Positions 25,043 to 33,282 of a stretch of 38,177 nucleotides of DNA are shown piece by piece. The number at the start of each line of letters is the position of its first letter. The first letter of the stretch is position 1. The stretch is from the NCBI GenBank assembly GCA_039182965.1, contig JBCDBW010000033.1:1-38177 (forward strand), written 5' to 3'. The notes beneath the pieces are model-generated. The model did not search any database and had not been told where the DNA came from. It saw only the letters and a program-made list of their open reading frames with translations. This DNA is from JBCDBW01 sp039182965. Lineage in GTDB: Bacteria > Verrucomicrobiota > Verrucomicrobiia > Verrucomicrobiales > DEV007. The position numbers and the translations under genes are program-made.

Positions 25043-25063
25043 TTGCTTCACTCTATCAACCCA

Positions 25064-25801
25064 ATGCAAAGTCAAATCCACAATCTCAAGGGCGAAATAC
25101 TCGACTACTCGTTCCACGAAGCCGACCCCAAAACGCACAACCTCGTCATCATTGGCCACGGCGTAACCGGGAACAAAGATCGCCCGTGGGCCCTCGCTCT
25201 CGCCGAGGCTCTCGCCGAGGCCGGACATCATGCTCTCCGATTTTCCTTCTCTGGCAATGGTGCCTCCGAAGGGTCGTTCAAGGATTCCACCATCTCTAAA
25301 GAAGTGACCGACCTCGCCGCCGTCATCAGCGCTGCCGAGGATGCCGGTCACTCCCGGATCACCTACACAGGGCACAGTATGGGCGGCGCCGTCGGAGTGC
25401 TCGCCGCAGCTCGCGACTCCCGCATCCAACGACTCATCTCCCTCGCCGGGATGGTCTACACCGCTAAGTTCGCCAACACCGAATTCAGCGACGTGACACC
25501 CGGTGAAGGAAACATGTGGGAGGACGAAAACTGCCCCCTTTCAACAGCATTTGTTGATGACATGAAAGCGATCGACAGTGTCCTTCCCTATGCCTCCCGC
25601 ATTACGATCCCTTGGCTTCTCGTTCACGGTTCCACGGACGATGTCGTTCCCATCGAGGAAAGCCGAAATATCTTCGACCACGCCAACGAGCCCAAAAAAC
25701 TCGTCGAACTTCCAGGCGTCGACCACGTCTTTTCCGATGGTGGACTCCAGCCCATGATCAAGTCCGTCATCGCTTGGCTCGCGGATGAGGGCGCCGCCTG
25801 A
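25064..25801 (+). CDS. alpha/beta hydrolase
   Basis: The protein has 245 residues from ATG 25064; a TTG at 25043 would add seven residues. There is no signal peptide, so it is cytoplasmic. The fold is complete: oxyanion-hole region GHGVTGNKDRPW (31-42), the SGNGASEGSF loop, nucleophile elbow GHSMGG with Ser105, acid HGSTDD (Asp192/193) and GVDHVF with His221. The HG-x-TG-x-KDRPW and FSGNG-x-SEG signatures belong to a widespread group of small serine hydrolases (esterase/acylaminoacyl-peptidase-like) without a settled substrate. It is a single gene between non-coding regions; the 218 bases after it are AT-rich and contain no hairpin with a T-tail. Confidence 0.85.
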   Translation: MQSQIHNLKGEILDYSFHEADPKTHNLVIIGHGVTGNKDRPWALALAEALAEAGHHALRFSFSGNGASEGSFKDSTISKEVTDLAAVISAAEDAGHSRITYTGHSMGGAVGVLAAARDSRIQRLISLAGMVYTAKFANTEFSDVTPGEGNMWEDENCPLSTAFVDDMKAIDSVLPYASRITIPWLLVHGSTDDVVPIEESRNIFDHANEPKKLVELPGVDHVFSDGGLQPMIKSVIAWLADEGAA

Positions 25802-26019
25802 AACTCCACTTCCCAAAATCAGGGTTTCTAAATTAACACTTGCTGTAACAGGTTGATAGTGAGGTTTATACAGTAGCTATTTTAGACCAACTAGCAGATT
25901 GGGAGATTTTAGTTTTATAATTTCCATAACTATGATATCCTTAATAGATATTGCTATGTCTCCGTGTCAGTCTTCGTATCCATCACTTATCCACAACAAA
26001 CTAACTACCATCGGTCGCC

Positions 26020-26517
26020 ATGAAGACGCTACACCCCGCTGCCTCACCCCAGCAACCCGCTGGTATGTCCCTCGTTGAGCTCCTCGTCGTCATCGCCATT
26101 ATTGGAATCCTTGCCGCCTTAACCCTCCCTGCCATCTCTAAGGTGGCCGACTCCGCCACGGCCACCGCCACCTCAGCGAACCTCATCACCTTCACCAAAG
26201 CATTTCGCGCATACGAAAAGCTCGAAAAACAGTGGCCACCAGATGCCCTCCTCGGAAACCTGCCAGCCGGCATTGGAATGGAGGACTACATTTCCGAAAC
26301 AGCCTTCGAAAGCGAAACTTCCATCGGCGGTTTTTTTAACTGGGAAGGCCCCGAAGCTCACGAATACGCCGGCGTCAGTATCGAAGGCTCATCCGCCCCC
26401 GTCGAACTGGTCACCCGCATTGATGAAATTGTCGACGACGGAAATCTCTCCACCGGCCAATTCCGGCAAACCCCCAATGGCCGCTACACCTACATTATCG
26501 AGTGGAATGACTACTAA
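26020..26517 (+). CDS. type IV pilin-like / type II pseudopilin
   Basis: The protein has 165 residues. The prepilin signature is clear: a short basic leader ending in Gly15, then MSLVELLVVIAIIGILAAL with Glu at +5 (residue 20) and the hydrophobic helix. Processing by a prepilin peptidase at G15/M16 is expected. The rest is a small domain with NWEGPEAHEY, EIVDDGNLSTGQFRQ and a C-terminal YTYIIEWNDY resembling GspG/H-type pseudopilins of Verrucomicrobiota. It stands alone, without secretion ATPase or pilus genes nearby. The upstream 218 bases are AT-rich with TATAAT at 25916-25921 but no good -35 partner. Confidence 0.82.
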   Translation: MKTLHPAASPQQPAGMSLVELLVVIAIIGILAALTLPAISKVADSATATATSANLITFTKAFRAYEKLEKQWPPDALLGNLPAGIGMEDYISETAFESETSIGGFFNWEGPEAHEYAGVSIEGSSAPVELVTRIDEIVDDGNLSTGQFRQTPNGRYTYIIEWNDY

Positions 26518-26697
26518 AAGTTCAAAACACAGTCTCAGCCATCTCACCTCAATCCTAGCAAAACACGACTTCACAAACGGGATTTCCTGAGAGTTCAATG
26601 GAGCGAAAAAGAACTCGCCATAAAACACCTCTTTACTCCACTCCATTTCCCCCAACAAAAATGCTCGTCCCGCATCGGTTGCGATAACGCCTCACAA

Positions 26698-27170
26698 TTA
26701 CCGCAAATACCACACCTCCACCTCCTGCCTCGGCACTGTCGCCGTCGAGACGTTCCGCGACAAAATCGAGTATCGCTGCAGGATGTCGCGAAAGATGTTC
26801 CCGTTCATTCACGACGCATATCGCTCCGTCGTCGCGTTTCTTTCCCCTCACCTTGTTCGACAATCCGACCTGCACTAGGGAGATAAATCCGTCACAAAGA
26901 GATCGCATCGACCGCGCTAAAGTTCCCTGCCACACCCGCTTCATCATACGACTACTTCAGTAGATCTTCCACCATCTCAGACGCCGTCTCCGCGTTGGGA
27001 GACGCAACCTTTCTCTCGGCCAACAGCTAACCCACTCCTTTTCCGTCGACTCTCCCAGTCAACCCCTCTCGCTCCTGCGCCACCACTTGCCGCCCCGCCA
27101 TTGCTGCCTCTCCGAAGACTAACCCATTGCCTCCAAACACAAACACGATAGAGGTCAAAATCGTCTTCAA
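26698..27170 (-). pseudogene. decayed secreted-protein gene
   Basis: Within the 744-base gap 26518-27261, the minus strand shows successive coding-like pieces in changing frames. A signal-peptide-like start (TTG, KTILTSIVFVFGGNGLVFGE) runs into GRQVVAQEREGLTG and a stop. Then come LAERKVASPNAETASEMVED, AGVAGNFSAVDAISL, LFVTDLSP, SAGRIVEQGEG and finally NGNIFRDILQRYSILSRNV through VEVWYLR with a stop at 26698. Each piece is interrupted by a stop or frame change. The order, with an export signal first and a clean C-terminus last, suggests one former gene of about 150 codons. I do not recognise the family. Outside it, 26518-26697 and 27171-27261 show nothing. Confidence 0.4.
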
Positions 27171-27261
27171 CGTCAAATCCTTTCGCGATCAATAGTCTAA
27201 GACGCCCGCGAACGTCACGCCCTTTCGAATCCAAGTAACCACTCCCATACTCACACCTGCT

Positions 27262-28623
27262 TCAATTTCCCCCGTAATACTTCAGCGCCCGCCCTAGAAA
27301 GAGTGCGCCCATATCAAGCAGAATCAGAAAGCTTACACCGCATCGAAAAAGGCTTCCCACTGACACGTTCCACCCCCCGTAACCAAGCGTCTTCACTAGC
27401 GGTTGCTCCTTCGCATAACGGCACAACGCCCAGTTCACACAAAACAGTGTCGGCAAAAATAAGGGCTGCACAAATCGGTCGCCTGTTACCATCGCACCAT
27501 ACCAGGCACACAACAGCACGGTCTGCACACAAAGCACAATCGCAAACAACACCGGTATCCCGTATCTTCCCACCAGATCCCGCCGCAATTCCCGCCCAAA
27601 CACCAAGATCCCCAATCCCATCATTGCATGCAGCACGACATACTTGAACCACCCATAGGAATGCCGGCTCTCGTTGAAGATGTTCCTCAGTCCACTTAGC
27701 TCACGCGAGATGATCTGCCCCAGCGTGTGCTCCCGCAGATACTTCCGCATACCTGGAATCTGGTCGGGCGGCAACTCCGGCAACTGAGATACATCATGAT
27801 GCGCCCGGGTCCCCAGAGGCGCATACACCTCTTCCAAGGTGTCATACCACATCCGGTAGGTCGTGATCACATTGTAGAAATACCGATCAAAAACCCGTTT
27901 GTTGTTCATCAAATACGGGAGCACCATCACTAGGAAAACAGCAACCGCCAAAACCCCCATCACAGCACCTCCGCCCGCTTCCCGCCACCCACGCTGTCCC
28001 CGACACCACGACACCCCTGCACCTAAAAACGAAAATCCGAGAAACAACAACGAAACCGGCGGAATCGAGGCCTTTGTTAAATAACAAAGCCCCAGCAAAC
28101 ACCCACAAACCAACGCCAACCACCATCGCGGTCGCCCCAGCTGCCACACCATCGCGACAAACAACAGAAAAAACAGCCCGTAGTAAAGCACCTCCGCCTG
28201 GAAAAAAGGCGCCTTGAACACAAACACTGAGAACGCCGCCGCCCCCGTCACATTCAACACTCCATGCCAATCCAACCAGCGCCGCATCACGAGCGCCGCG
28301 ACGATCAAAATAACGATCGAGAGCACAATATTCCGCCGCTTGCCCTCCCGAAAAAATCGTTCCTCGTCCATCCCTTCCTCGTAAAACAGGGACTGCAGCA
28401 TCGAATACGCCGGCATCCGGTTACGCGGCATCATCCATTGATAATTCTCTTCCACCATCCGCCGCGCCGAAGTCATGTAGGCCCCCTGGTCGCTTCGACT
28501 AGCATCCACATTCTTCTCTGAAGCCCTCTTCAAGGAAAAGCCCAAATAAATAAGCGCACCAATCGCCACGAGCCCGCACACAAACCAACGATTGGCAAAG
28601 CGCCCTTTCCAAGCCACATTCAT
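27262..28623 (-). CDS. GT-C membrane glycosyltransferase (PMT/ArnT-like)
   Basis: The protein has 453 residues from ATG 28623, chosen because AGAGGG lies eight bases upstream; a GTG three codons earlier is too close to that site. About ten membrane segments are visible, with a first periplasmic loop carrying acidic residues (DASRSDQGAYM) and an Arg-rich stretch (MMPRNRMPAYS), the arrangement of polyprenyl-phosphate-dependent GT-C enzymes. The family moves a sugar from a lipid carrier to lipid A, protein or glycan in the periplasm. It is divergent from the TauD-like gene, with only 30 bases between the two start codons. Donor and acceptor are unknown. Confidence 0.75.
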   Translation of the reverse strand: MNVAWKGRFANRWFVCGLVAIGALIYLGFSLKRASEKNVDASRSDQGAYMTSARRMVEENYQWMMPRNRMPAYSMLQSLFYEEGMDEERFFREGKRRNIVLSIVILIVAALVMRRWLDWHGVLNVTGAAAFSVFVFKAPFFQAEVLYYGLFFLLFVAMVWQLGRPRWWLALVCGCLLGLCYLTKASIPPVSLLFLGFSFLGAGVSWCRGQRGWREAGGGAVMGVLAVAVFLVMVLPYLMNNKRVFDRYFYNVITTYRMWYDTLEEVYAPLGTRAHHDVSQLPELPPDQIPGMRKYLREHTLGQIISRELSGLRNIFNESRHSYGWFKYVVLHAMMGLGILVFGRELRRDLVGRYGIPVLFAIVLCVQTVLLCAWYGAMVTGDRFVQPLFLPTLFCVNWALCRYAKEQPLVKTLGYGGWNVSVGSLFRCGVSFLILLDMGALFLGRALKYYGGN

Positions 28624-28653
28624 GAGAGCCACCCTCTTGACAGTTCCTCTTCG

Positions 28654-29628
28654 ATGTCCCTTTCAAACATAAGCAGGCCCCGCATGACAAGCACCAGACC
28701 TCACCCCGCCGCCTGGCGCGGCCCCGAGCTCCTCGAGCGGAATGATTGGCTTGTCAAACTCGGTCCCGAGGATTCCCTCGATTCCGAAGCCTTTCGTGAA
28801 ATGCTCCTCCGTATCCAATCCGCTCTGGAACATGGCTCCGGCGCGACTCTTCTCCGCGGTCTCCCCATCGAAAATCTCTCCGAATCCGAAGCGAAAGAAC
28901 TCTTTCTCTCTCTCACTCAGGTCGTCGGTTCTCCTTTGTCCCAATCCGTCGAAGGGGATCTAGTCTTCTCCGTCCGCGATGCCGGCTTCAAAGCCGACGA
29001 TCCACGCGCCCGCGGCCCAAATACCCGAAAGAAGCTATCCTTTCACACCGACCGCTGTGACGTCATTGCCTTCCTCTGCCTCAAGCAAGCACGAACCGGA
29101 GGAGAAAACGAGGTGGTCAGTTCCCTAACGCTTTATCACGAAATTGCACGCCGACGACCCGATCTCCTCGAGATTCTCACCCAGCCCTTCCCCTACAAAC
29201 GCCACACCATCGACCCCGCCAACAGACTTGGCCACTGCCTTCAACCGATCTTCTCGATCTACAAGAATCACTTCTCCTGTGCTTTTCTCCGCGTCCTCAT
29301 CGATCGTGCGCACCATGACCCGGACCTTCCTTCCTTATCTGAAAAGCAAATCGAAGCACTTGATTTCCTCGAAAGCGTTGCCGCGGAACCAGAGCTGCAT
29401 GTTCGCTTTCTTCAACGACCCGGCGATATCCTTTTTCTCAACAACTGGACGACGCTGCACCGACGAACCGAGTTCGAAGACTGGCCCAATCCCACCGAGA
29501 AACGTCACATCCTCCGCATATGGCTATCCGTTCCCAACTCTCGTCCGCTCGATCCTGTGTTCGCAGACAATTTCGGCGATACTCGAGCAGGCGCCATTCG
29601 AGGCGGAATCAAACCCAGCACCCCATAA
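28654..29628 (+). CDS. TauD/TfdA-family Fe(II)/2-oxoglutarate dioxygenase
   Basis: The protein has 324 residues (ATG 28654; ATG 28684 would remove ten). The iron site is visible: His131 and Asp133 in SFHTDRCDV, distal His269 in WTTLHRR, and Arg288 in RHILRIWLS for 2-oxoglutarate. LLRGLPI (about 66-72) is the usual start of the core. The long segment between, with YHEIARRRPDLLEIL and YKNHFSCAFLR, matches the non-taurine TauD-like proteins common in proteobacteria and Verrucomicrobiota. It is a cytoplasmic oxygenase acting on an unknown small molecule. It faces a GT-C glycosyltransferase gene across a very short divergent gap and a hairpin lies beyond its end. Confidence 0.85.
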   Translation: MSLSNISRPRMTSTRPHPAAWRGPELLERNDWLVKLGPEDSLDSEAFREMLLRIQSALEHGSGATLLRGLPIENLSESEAKELFLSLTQVVGSPLSQSVEGDLVFSVRDAGFKADDPRARGPNTRKKLSFHTDRCDVIAFLCLKQARTGGENEVVSSLTLYHEIARRRPDLLEILTQPFPYKRHTIDPANRLGHCLQPIFSIYKNHFSCAFLRVLIDRAHHDPDLPSLSEKQIEALDFLESVAAEPELHVRFLQRPGDILFLNNWTTLHRRTEFEDWPNPTEKRHILRIWLSVPNSRPLDPVFADNFGDTRAGAIRGGIKPSTP

Positions 29629-29689
29629 GAAGTCGCAAGTACTCTCCCAACTTCCGATCCCCTACAGCTTCGGCTAAAAGCCGCCAGAG

Positions 29690-29720
29690 CGCGTGCCTCA
29701 CCCCAACAGTGAGACACGCG
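29690..29720. terminator. hairpin between convergent genes, probable bidirectional terminator
   Basis: CGCGTGCCTCAC (29690-29701) pairs with GTGAGACACGCG (29709-29720), with one mismatch over 12 positions and a 7-base loop. It sits between the dioxygenase end (29628) and the end of the small minus-strand gene (29762), where a shared terminator is expected. There is no T-tract on either side, which lowers confidence. Confidence 0.45.
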
Positions 29721-29761
29721 GCGTCCGTGCAGGCCTCTCTCTTTCCCGCAGAGCAATCCTC

Positions 29762-30064
29762 TCAATTCTCAAAGCGAGCCACCATCCATCCACTTGGCGT
29801 CGGCATCGGAAGCTCAAGTATCTCCGGCGGTCCTTCTTCAGCCTCGTGTATCTCACCTGCCGGAGTGTTTTCTAACCCCTTTTCCAGGAAAAGCGCCTTA
29901 CCACCCACAATTGCCATCACACCCACCCCAAAGACAAGTGCAGGGCCCGCTAGTAGATCGACGGTCGGATTACGCTCGGACACTACGGGCTGTTCGATCA
30001 GGGCTCCTGTCCCACCGCCAGAGCAAATTCCTGAGTTCAACGTGTTATACTCTAATTCGTTCAT
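29762..30064 (-). CDS. 100-residue peptide with double-glycine-like leader and one membrane segment
   Basis: ATG 30064 is preceded by GAGGAGGAG at about four bases, one of the best ribosome-binding sites in the window, so this start is firm and the gene is likely real. The N-terminus MNELEYNTLNSGICSGGG has the look of a double-glycine leader (acidic, ELxxNxL, then Gly-Gly). It is followed by TGALIEQPVVSERNPTVD, one hydrophobic segment (LLAGPALVFGVGVMAIVGG) and an acidic, Pro-rich tail. I do not recognise a family. It could be a secreted small protein or bacteriocin-like peptide, or simply a small membrane protein. It follows the 174-residue gene by 50 bases on the same strand; no ABC-peptidase exporter is in the window. 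Confidence 0.65.
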   Translation of the reverse strand: MNELEYNTLNSGICSGGGTGALIEQPVVSERNPTVDLLAGPALVFGVGVMAIVGGKALFLEKGLENTPAGEIHEAEEGPPEILELPMPTPSGWMVARFEN

Positions 30065-30114
30065 GTCCTCCTCCTCGACTCGTGATTTTGGCAATCGTCA
30101 TACGCAACTAAACG

Positions 30115-30639
30115 CTAGGTCACGAGCACTGCCTCCGACCTCCTTGGGAGCTCAAACTCGTCAACCCTGACAGAGGTCCGCACAACGCTCCCGGTGCTCG
30201 CCGTGGACTCCTCCATAGACCCGCCGCTGATGATCCAAGCCGCAATGACTTCAGCCGCAAGGGCCGCGTGCATGGAAGCCAGCTCCTGCAACCAGGTCGC
30301 CAGCGGACTCGCGGAATCCTGACGAGCAGCCTCGTCCGAAAGCCGTTCTAAAGCGATTTCACACCAGGAAAGTGCCTCAACCGCCTCATGGGGCGAGGAA
30401 TCTTCAAATGATAGTGCACCTTGCTCATGCTCAATTCCTGGCAGACAGGTCTCGATTTGGAATAACACCAACTCAAGACTCCCGAGCGCCTCATCCACAA
30501 ACGCCCCCTTGCGAGACCGCCTACCCTCTCCCTGCAATCGACTCTTCAAATATCGTTGCACGACTTCGTGGGCATCCCACAATTCATGAGCACTAGGGGC
30601 AATTCCTTCTTTATAACGGGTGACATAGTCTTGATACAT
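30115..30639 (-). CDS. helical cytoplasmic protein of unknown function
   Basis: The protein has 174 residues from ATG 30639. I do not recognise it. The sequence is mostly helical and acidic (YVTRYKEGIAPSAHELWDAH, FVDEALGSLELVLFQIETCL, LATWLQELASMHAALAAEVI), with a charged, Ser/Thr-rich end (GGSMEESTASTG, VDEFELPRRSEAVLVT). It has no signal peptide, no membrane segment and no catalytic motif I can name. It is the first gene of a two-gene unit with the leader-peptide-like gene, and a promoter-like pair lies 50 bases upstream. A role as helper, immunity or binding partner of the peptide is only a guess from gene order. Confidence 0.6.
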   Translation of the reverse strand: MYQDYVTRYKEGIAPSAHELWDAHEVVQRYLKSRLQGEGRRSRKGAFVDEALGSLELVLFQIETCLPGIEHEQGALSFEDSSPHEAVEALSWCEIALERLSDEAARQDSASPLATWLQELASMHAALAAEVIAAWIISGGSMEESTASTGSVVRTSVRVDEFELPRRSEAVLVT

Positions 30640-30689
30640 GGCTCTTGTCTAATACCTGATTCTAATTACGTGACAAAAAAGTCGTGTTA

Positions 30690-30718
30690 TTAGTAGCACG
30701 TGTGCAGCAAGTGTTCAA
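30690..30718 (-). promoter_or_regulatory. candidate promoter of the small two-gene unit
   Basis: On the minus strand TTGAAC (30718-30713) and TACTAA (30695-30690) are 17 bases apart, about 50 bases before ATG 30639. The surrounding 30640-30892 region is AT-rich near this end and serves two divergent genes. The match is by eye. Confidence 0.4.
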
Positions 30719-30892
30719 ATATTTTTGGCGTTTTTTTTGCGCGTCTTCCCCACGCTTCAACCCACACAGCTGCCATAAACACACATCCCAGATATCCTTT
30801 CCCCGACCGGGCAGATTGCCTCACACTCACGGTCTCGAAAACTTGCTCCAACGAATTGAAACACCAATCCACCGCAAACCGTGTACAGTCTC

Positions 30893-32308
30893 ATGATCAA
30901 ACAGTTCCGCCTCTTCCTCACCGCCTGCGCCTTGCTCCCCCTCGCCCATTGCCTCCACATCAGCCACGCCGCAAGCACGGACGCTTCTCCTTCCAAAAGA
31001 CCCAACGTCATCGTGATCCTCGCTGACGACATCGGCGCTCACGAACTGGGCGTCTATGGCCATCCCATCCACCAAACCCCAAACCTCGACACGCTCGCTC
31101 AAGAGGGGATCTACTTCACCACCGGATATACCAACCCCATCTGTCATCCCACCCGCTTTGCCATCATGACGGGACAGTATCCGCACAATAACGGAGTCTA
31201 CCATTTCCCCAATCGCCCCGGCGGTCCGCCCGTTGCCAACGAAGGAGCTGACGACATTACCAACCACACGACCTTCGGCCAAATTTTCCAAAACGCCGGA
31301 TACGCAACCGCCCACGCCGGGAAATGGCAGCTCTCCGGCGAACATCCAACTCTTATCCATGAAGCCGGCTTCGATGACTACATGATGTGGGCCTACAAAC
31401 ACAATCTCCCAACCGGTGCCAAACACTCCGGAATGTGGGAAAACAACGCCGGCAAAACCGCTCGCTTCTGGCATCCTTCCATCGTCAGCAACGGCAGGCA
31501 TATCCCCACTACCGCCGAAAGTTACGGACCCGACATGTTCGTCGATTTTATCGTCGATTTCATGGCCGACCACAAAGAGGAACCCTTTTTCGTCTACTAC
31601 CCCATGGCTTTTACCCACTCGCCCTTCTGGCCCACTCCCGACCAAAACCCTTCTCTCGCGGAAAAACCAAGAAACTCCAAGCAAAACTGGCAAGCCAATG
31701 TGGAATACATGGACAAATGCATCGGTCGCATCGTTCGCGGTCTCGAAGAACTTGGCCTTCGCGAAAATACGCTGATCATCTTTGTCGGCGACAACGGCAC
31801 TGGTGGAAACGGCAAAGGCCAATCCACAGAAATGGGCGCCCGCGTCCCCTTTATCGCAAGCGGCCCCAGCATCGTAAAACCACAGGGCGAATCCATGGAA
31901 CTCGTGGACATCACCGATGTCCTGCCCACCATTTGTGAAGTCGCCCGAATCGAACTGCCCGAAGATCTGCACATCGACGGCGTATCTTTCGCCCCATACT
32001 TTCGCGGCAAAACCAATTCCCTCCGCGAGTGGGTTTACGCCCCACTTGGCACCCAACGAGTCCTCCGCACAAAACGCTGGCTCCTCGAAAACAATTCACC
32101 CGGGTCTTTTGGCCAGCTCTACGACTGCGGCAACTCGCGAGATGGCACCGGATATGAAGACGTCACGAACTCAAAAAATCCCGAAGTTCTCGCAGCAAAG
32201 AAACAGCTCGAGAAAATCCTAGCAGACAAACCAGTCCCCTCCGTCTTGCATGACGAACTGGAAAGGACAAACCAGAAGAGCAAAAAGTCGAAACAAAAAA
32301 CCGCGTAA
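30893..32308 (+). CDS. sulfatase (GKWQ-type), secreted
   Basis: The protein has 471 residues from ATG 30893; an in-frame GTG four codons earlier is less likely. The signal peptide ends LLPLAHCLHISHA. The alkaline-phosphatase-fold sulfatase domain has NVIVILADD (metal Asp45/46) and the formylglycine motif CHPTR (Cys84, Arg88). It continues with GKWQLSG (Lys144, Gln146), IIFVGDNGTGG and VPFIASGP. It should remove sulfate from a glycan after Cys84 is converted to formylglycine by a maturase not present here. The usual His of GKWHLG is Gln. The C-terminus is a short Lys-rich tail. It opens a cluster with an esterase 16 bases downstream and three more sulfatases. Confidence 0.9.
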   Translation: MIKQFRLFLTACALLPLAHCLHISHAASTDASPSKRPNVIVILADDIGAHELGVYGHPIHQTPNLDTLAQEGIYFTTGYTNPICHPTRFAIMTGQYPHNNGVYHFPNRPGGPPVANEGADDITNHTTFGQIFQNAGYATAHAGKWQLSGEHPTLIHEAGFDDYMMWAYKHNLPTGAKHSGMWENNAGKTARFWHPSIVSNGRHIPTTAESYGPDMFVDFIVDFMADHKEEPFFVYYPMAFTHSPFWPTPDQNPSLAEKPRNSKQNWQANVEYMDKCIGRIVRGLEELGLRENTLIIFVGDNGTGGNGKGQSTEMGARVPFIASGPSIVKPQGESMELVDITDVLPTICEVARIELPEDLHIDGVSFAPYFRGKTNSLREWVYAPLGTQRVLRTKRWLLENNSPGSFGQLYDCGNSRDGTGYEDVTNSKNPEVLAAKKQLEKILADKPVPSVLHDELERTNQKSKKSKQKTA

Positions 32309-32324
32309 CGCTGCATCCGATCCG

Positions 32325-33239
32325 ATGAAAAAACTCCCCTTCATTCTCACCATCTTTGCCTTATTGCCCCTCGCCCACTGCCTTCATCTCACACATGCTC
32401 AAAAAAAACCAGCCGCACCCGCGCGGGCTCCCGAAGGGGCGGAGGAGAAAAGAGTTTATAAGACTGTCAACGGAACCGAACTTCCCCTCTATATCTACAC
32501 GCCTTCCAGTCACTCCCCCGATTCTAAGGCGCCCGCCATCGTCTTCTTCTTCGGGGGAGGATGGAAATCCGGCAGCCCAAGCCAATTCCAAGAACAGTGT
32601 AAATACCTCGCCGATCGAGGGATGGTCGCCGTTACCGCCGAATACCGCGTTTCCTCCCGCCACGATGTCAAAGTCGAAGACTGTATCGCCGACGCCAAAT
32701 CTGCAATGCGCTGGGTCCGTGCCCACGCCGATGAACTCGGCATCGACCCCGACCGGATCGCTGCCGGCGGCGGCTCCGCAGGCGGTCACCTCGCCGCTGC
32801 CACCTCGGTGATCAACAAGTTCGACGACGATTCCGACGATACTTCCGTCAGCGCCAAACCAAACCTCCTCGTCCTCTTCAATCCCGCCCTCGCCATCGCT
32901 TCCGACGAACGACTTTCCAAAGAATATAACCAGCGCATCTCCGAACGCCCCAACAATCGCTCGCACGGCCCCCCAAAACAGGTCTCCCCACTCACTAAGG
33001 CCCATAAAACACAACCACCGTGTATCATGTTCTTTGGCACCGCCGATGGCTTACTACACGGGGCTGAAATCTATCGCGATACTTCTCTCGCCGCCGGGAA
33101 CGATTGCACGATTATCACCTATCCCGATCAAGGCCACGGCTTCTTCAACTACGGCAGAGAAAACAACCATTACTTCGACCTTACCATGGGCGAAACCGAT
33201 AAGTTCCTCACAAAACACGGCTACTTGCCGGAAAACTAA
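32325..33239 (+). CDS. secreted alpha/beta hydrolase, acetylxylan-esterase/BD-FAE-like
   Basis: The protein has 304 residues from ATG 32325. The signal peptide closes with LLPLAHCLHLTHAQ, almost the same as in the preceding sulfatase. The fold is of the hormone-sensitive-lipase/BD-FAE type: oxyanion region FFFGGGWKSG, nucleophile GGGSAGG with Ser151, acid FFGTADG (Asp241) and YPDQGHGFF (His271). Enzymes of this type deacylate polysaccharides (acetyl or feruloyl esters). Between sulfatase genes, with 16 and 43 bases to its neighbours, it is probably co-transcribed and removes acetyl groups from the same sulfated glycan. Natural substrate not readable. Confidence 0.87.
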   Translation: MKKLPFILTIFALLPLAHCLHLTHAQKKPAAPARAPEGAEEKRVYKTVNGTELPLYIYTPSSHSPDSKAPAIVFFFGGGWKSGSPSQFQEQCKYLADRGMVAVTAEYRVSSRHDVKVEDCIADAKSAMRWVRAHADELGIDPDRIAAGGGSAGGHLAAATSVINKFDDDSDDTSVSAKPNLLVLFNPALAIASDERLSKEYNQRISERPNNRSHGPPKQVSPLTKAHKTQPPCIMFFGTADGLLHGAEIYRDTSLAAGNDCTIITYPDQGHGFFNYGRENNHYFDLTMGETDKFLTKHGYLPEN

Positions 33240-33282
33240 CCCGGAACGCTTCAGCGCGTATCCCGAGATTCACCTGCAATCC

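Noticed and set aside
30893..30960. Lipoprotein signal in the first sulfatase (LTAC or LAHC)
   Set aside because: LTAC is too close to the N-terminus and LAHC has His before Cys; an ordinary signal peptidase I site after SHA fits better.
30827..32056. A 409-codon open frame on the minus strand
   Set aside because: It is antisense to a clear sulfatase; long antisense frames are expected with this codon bias.
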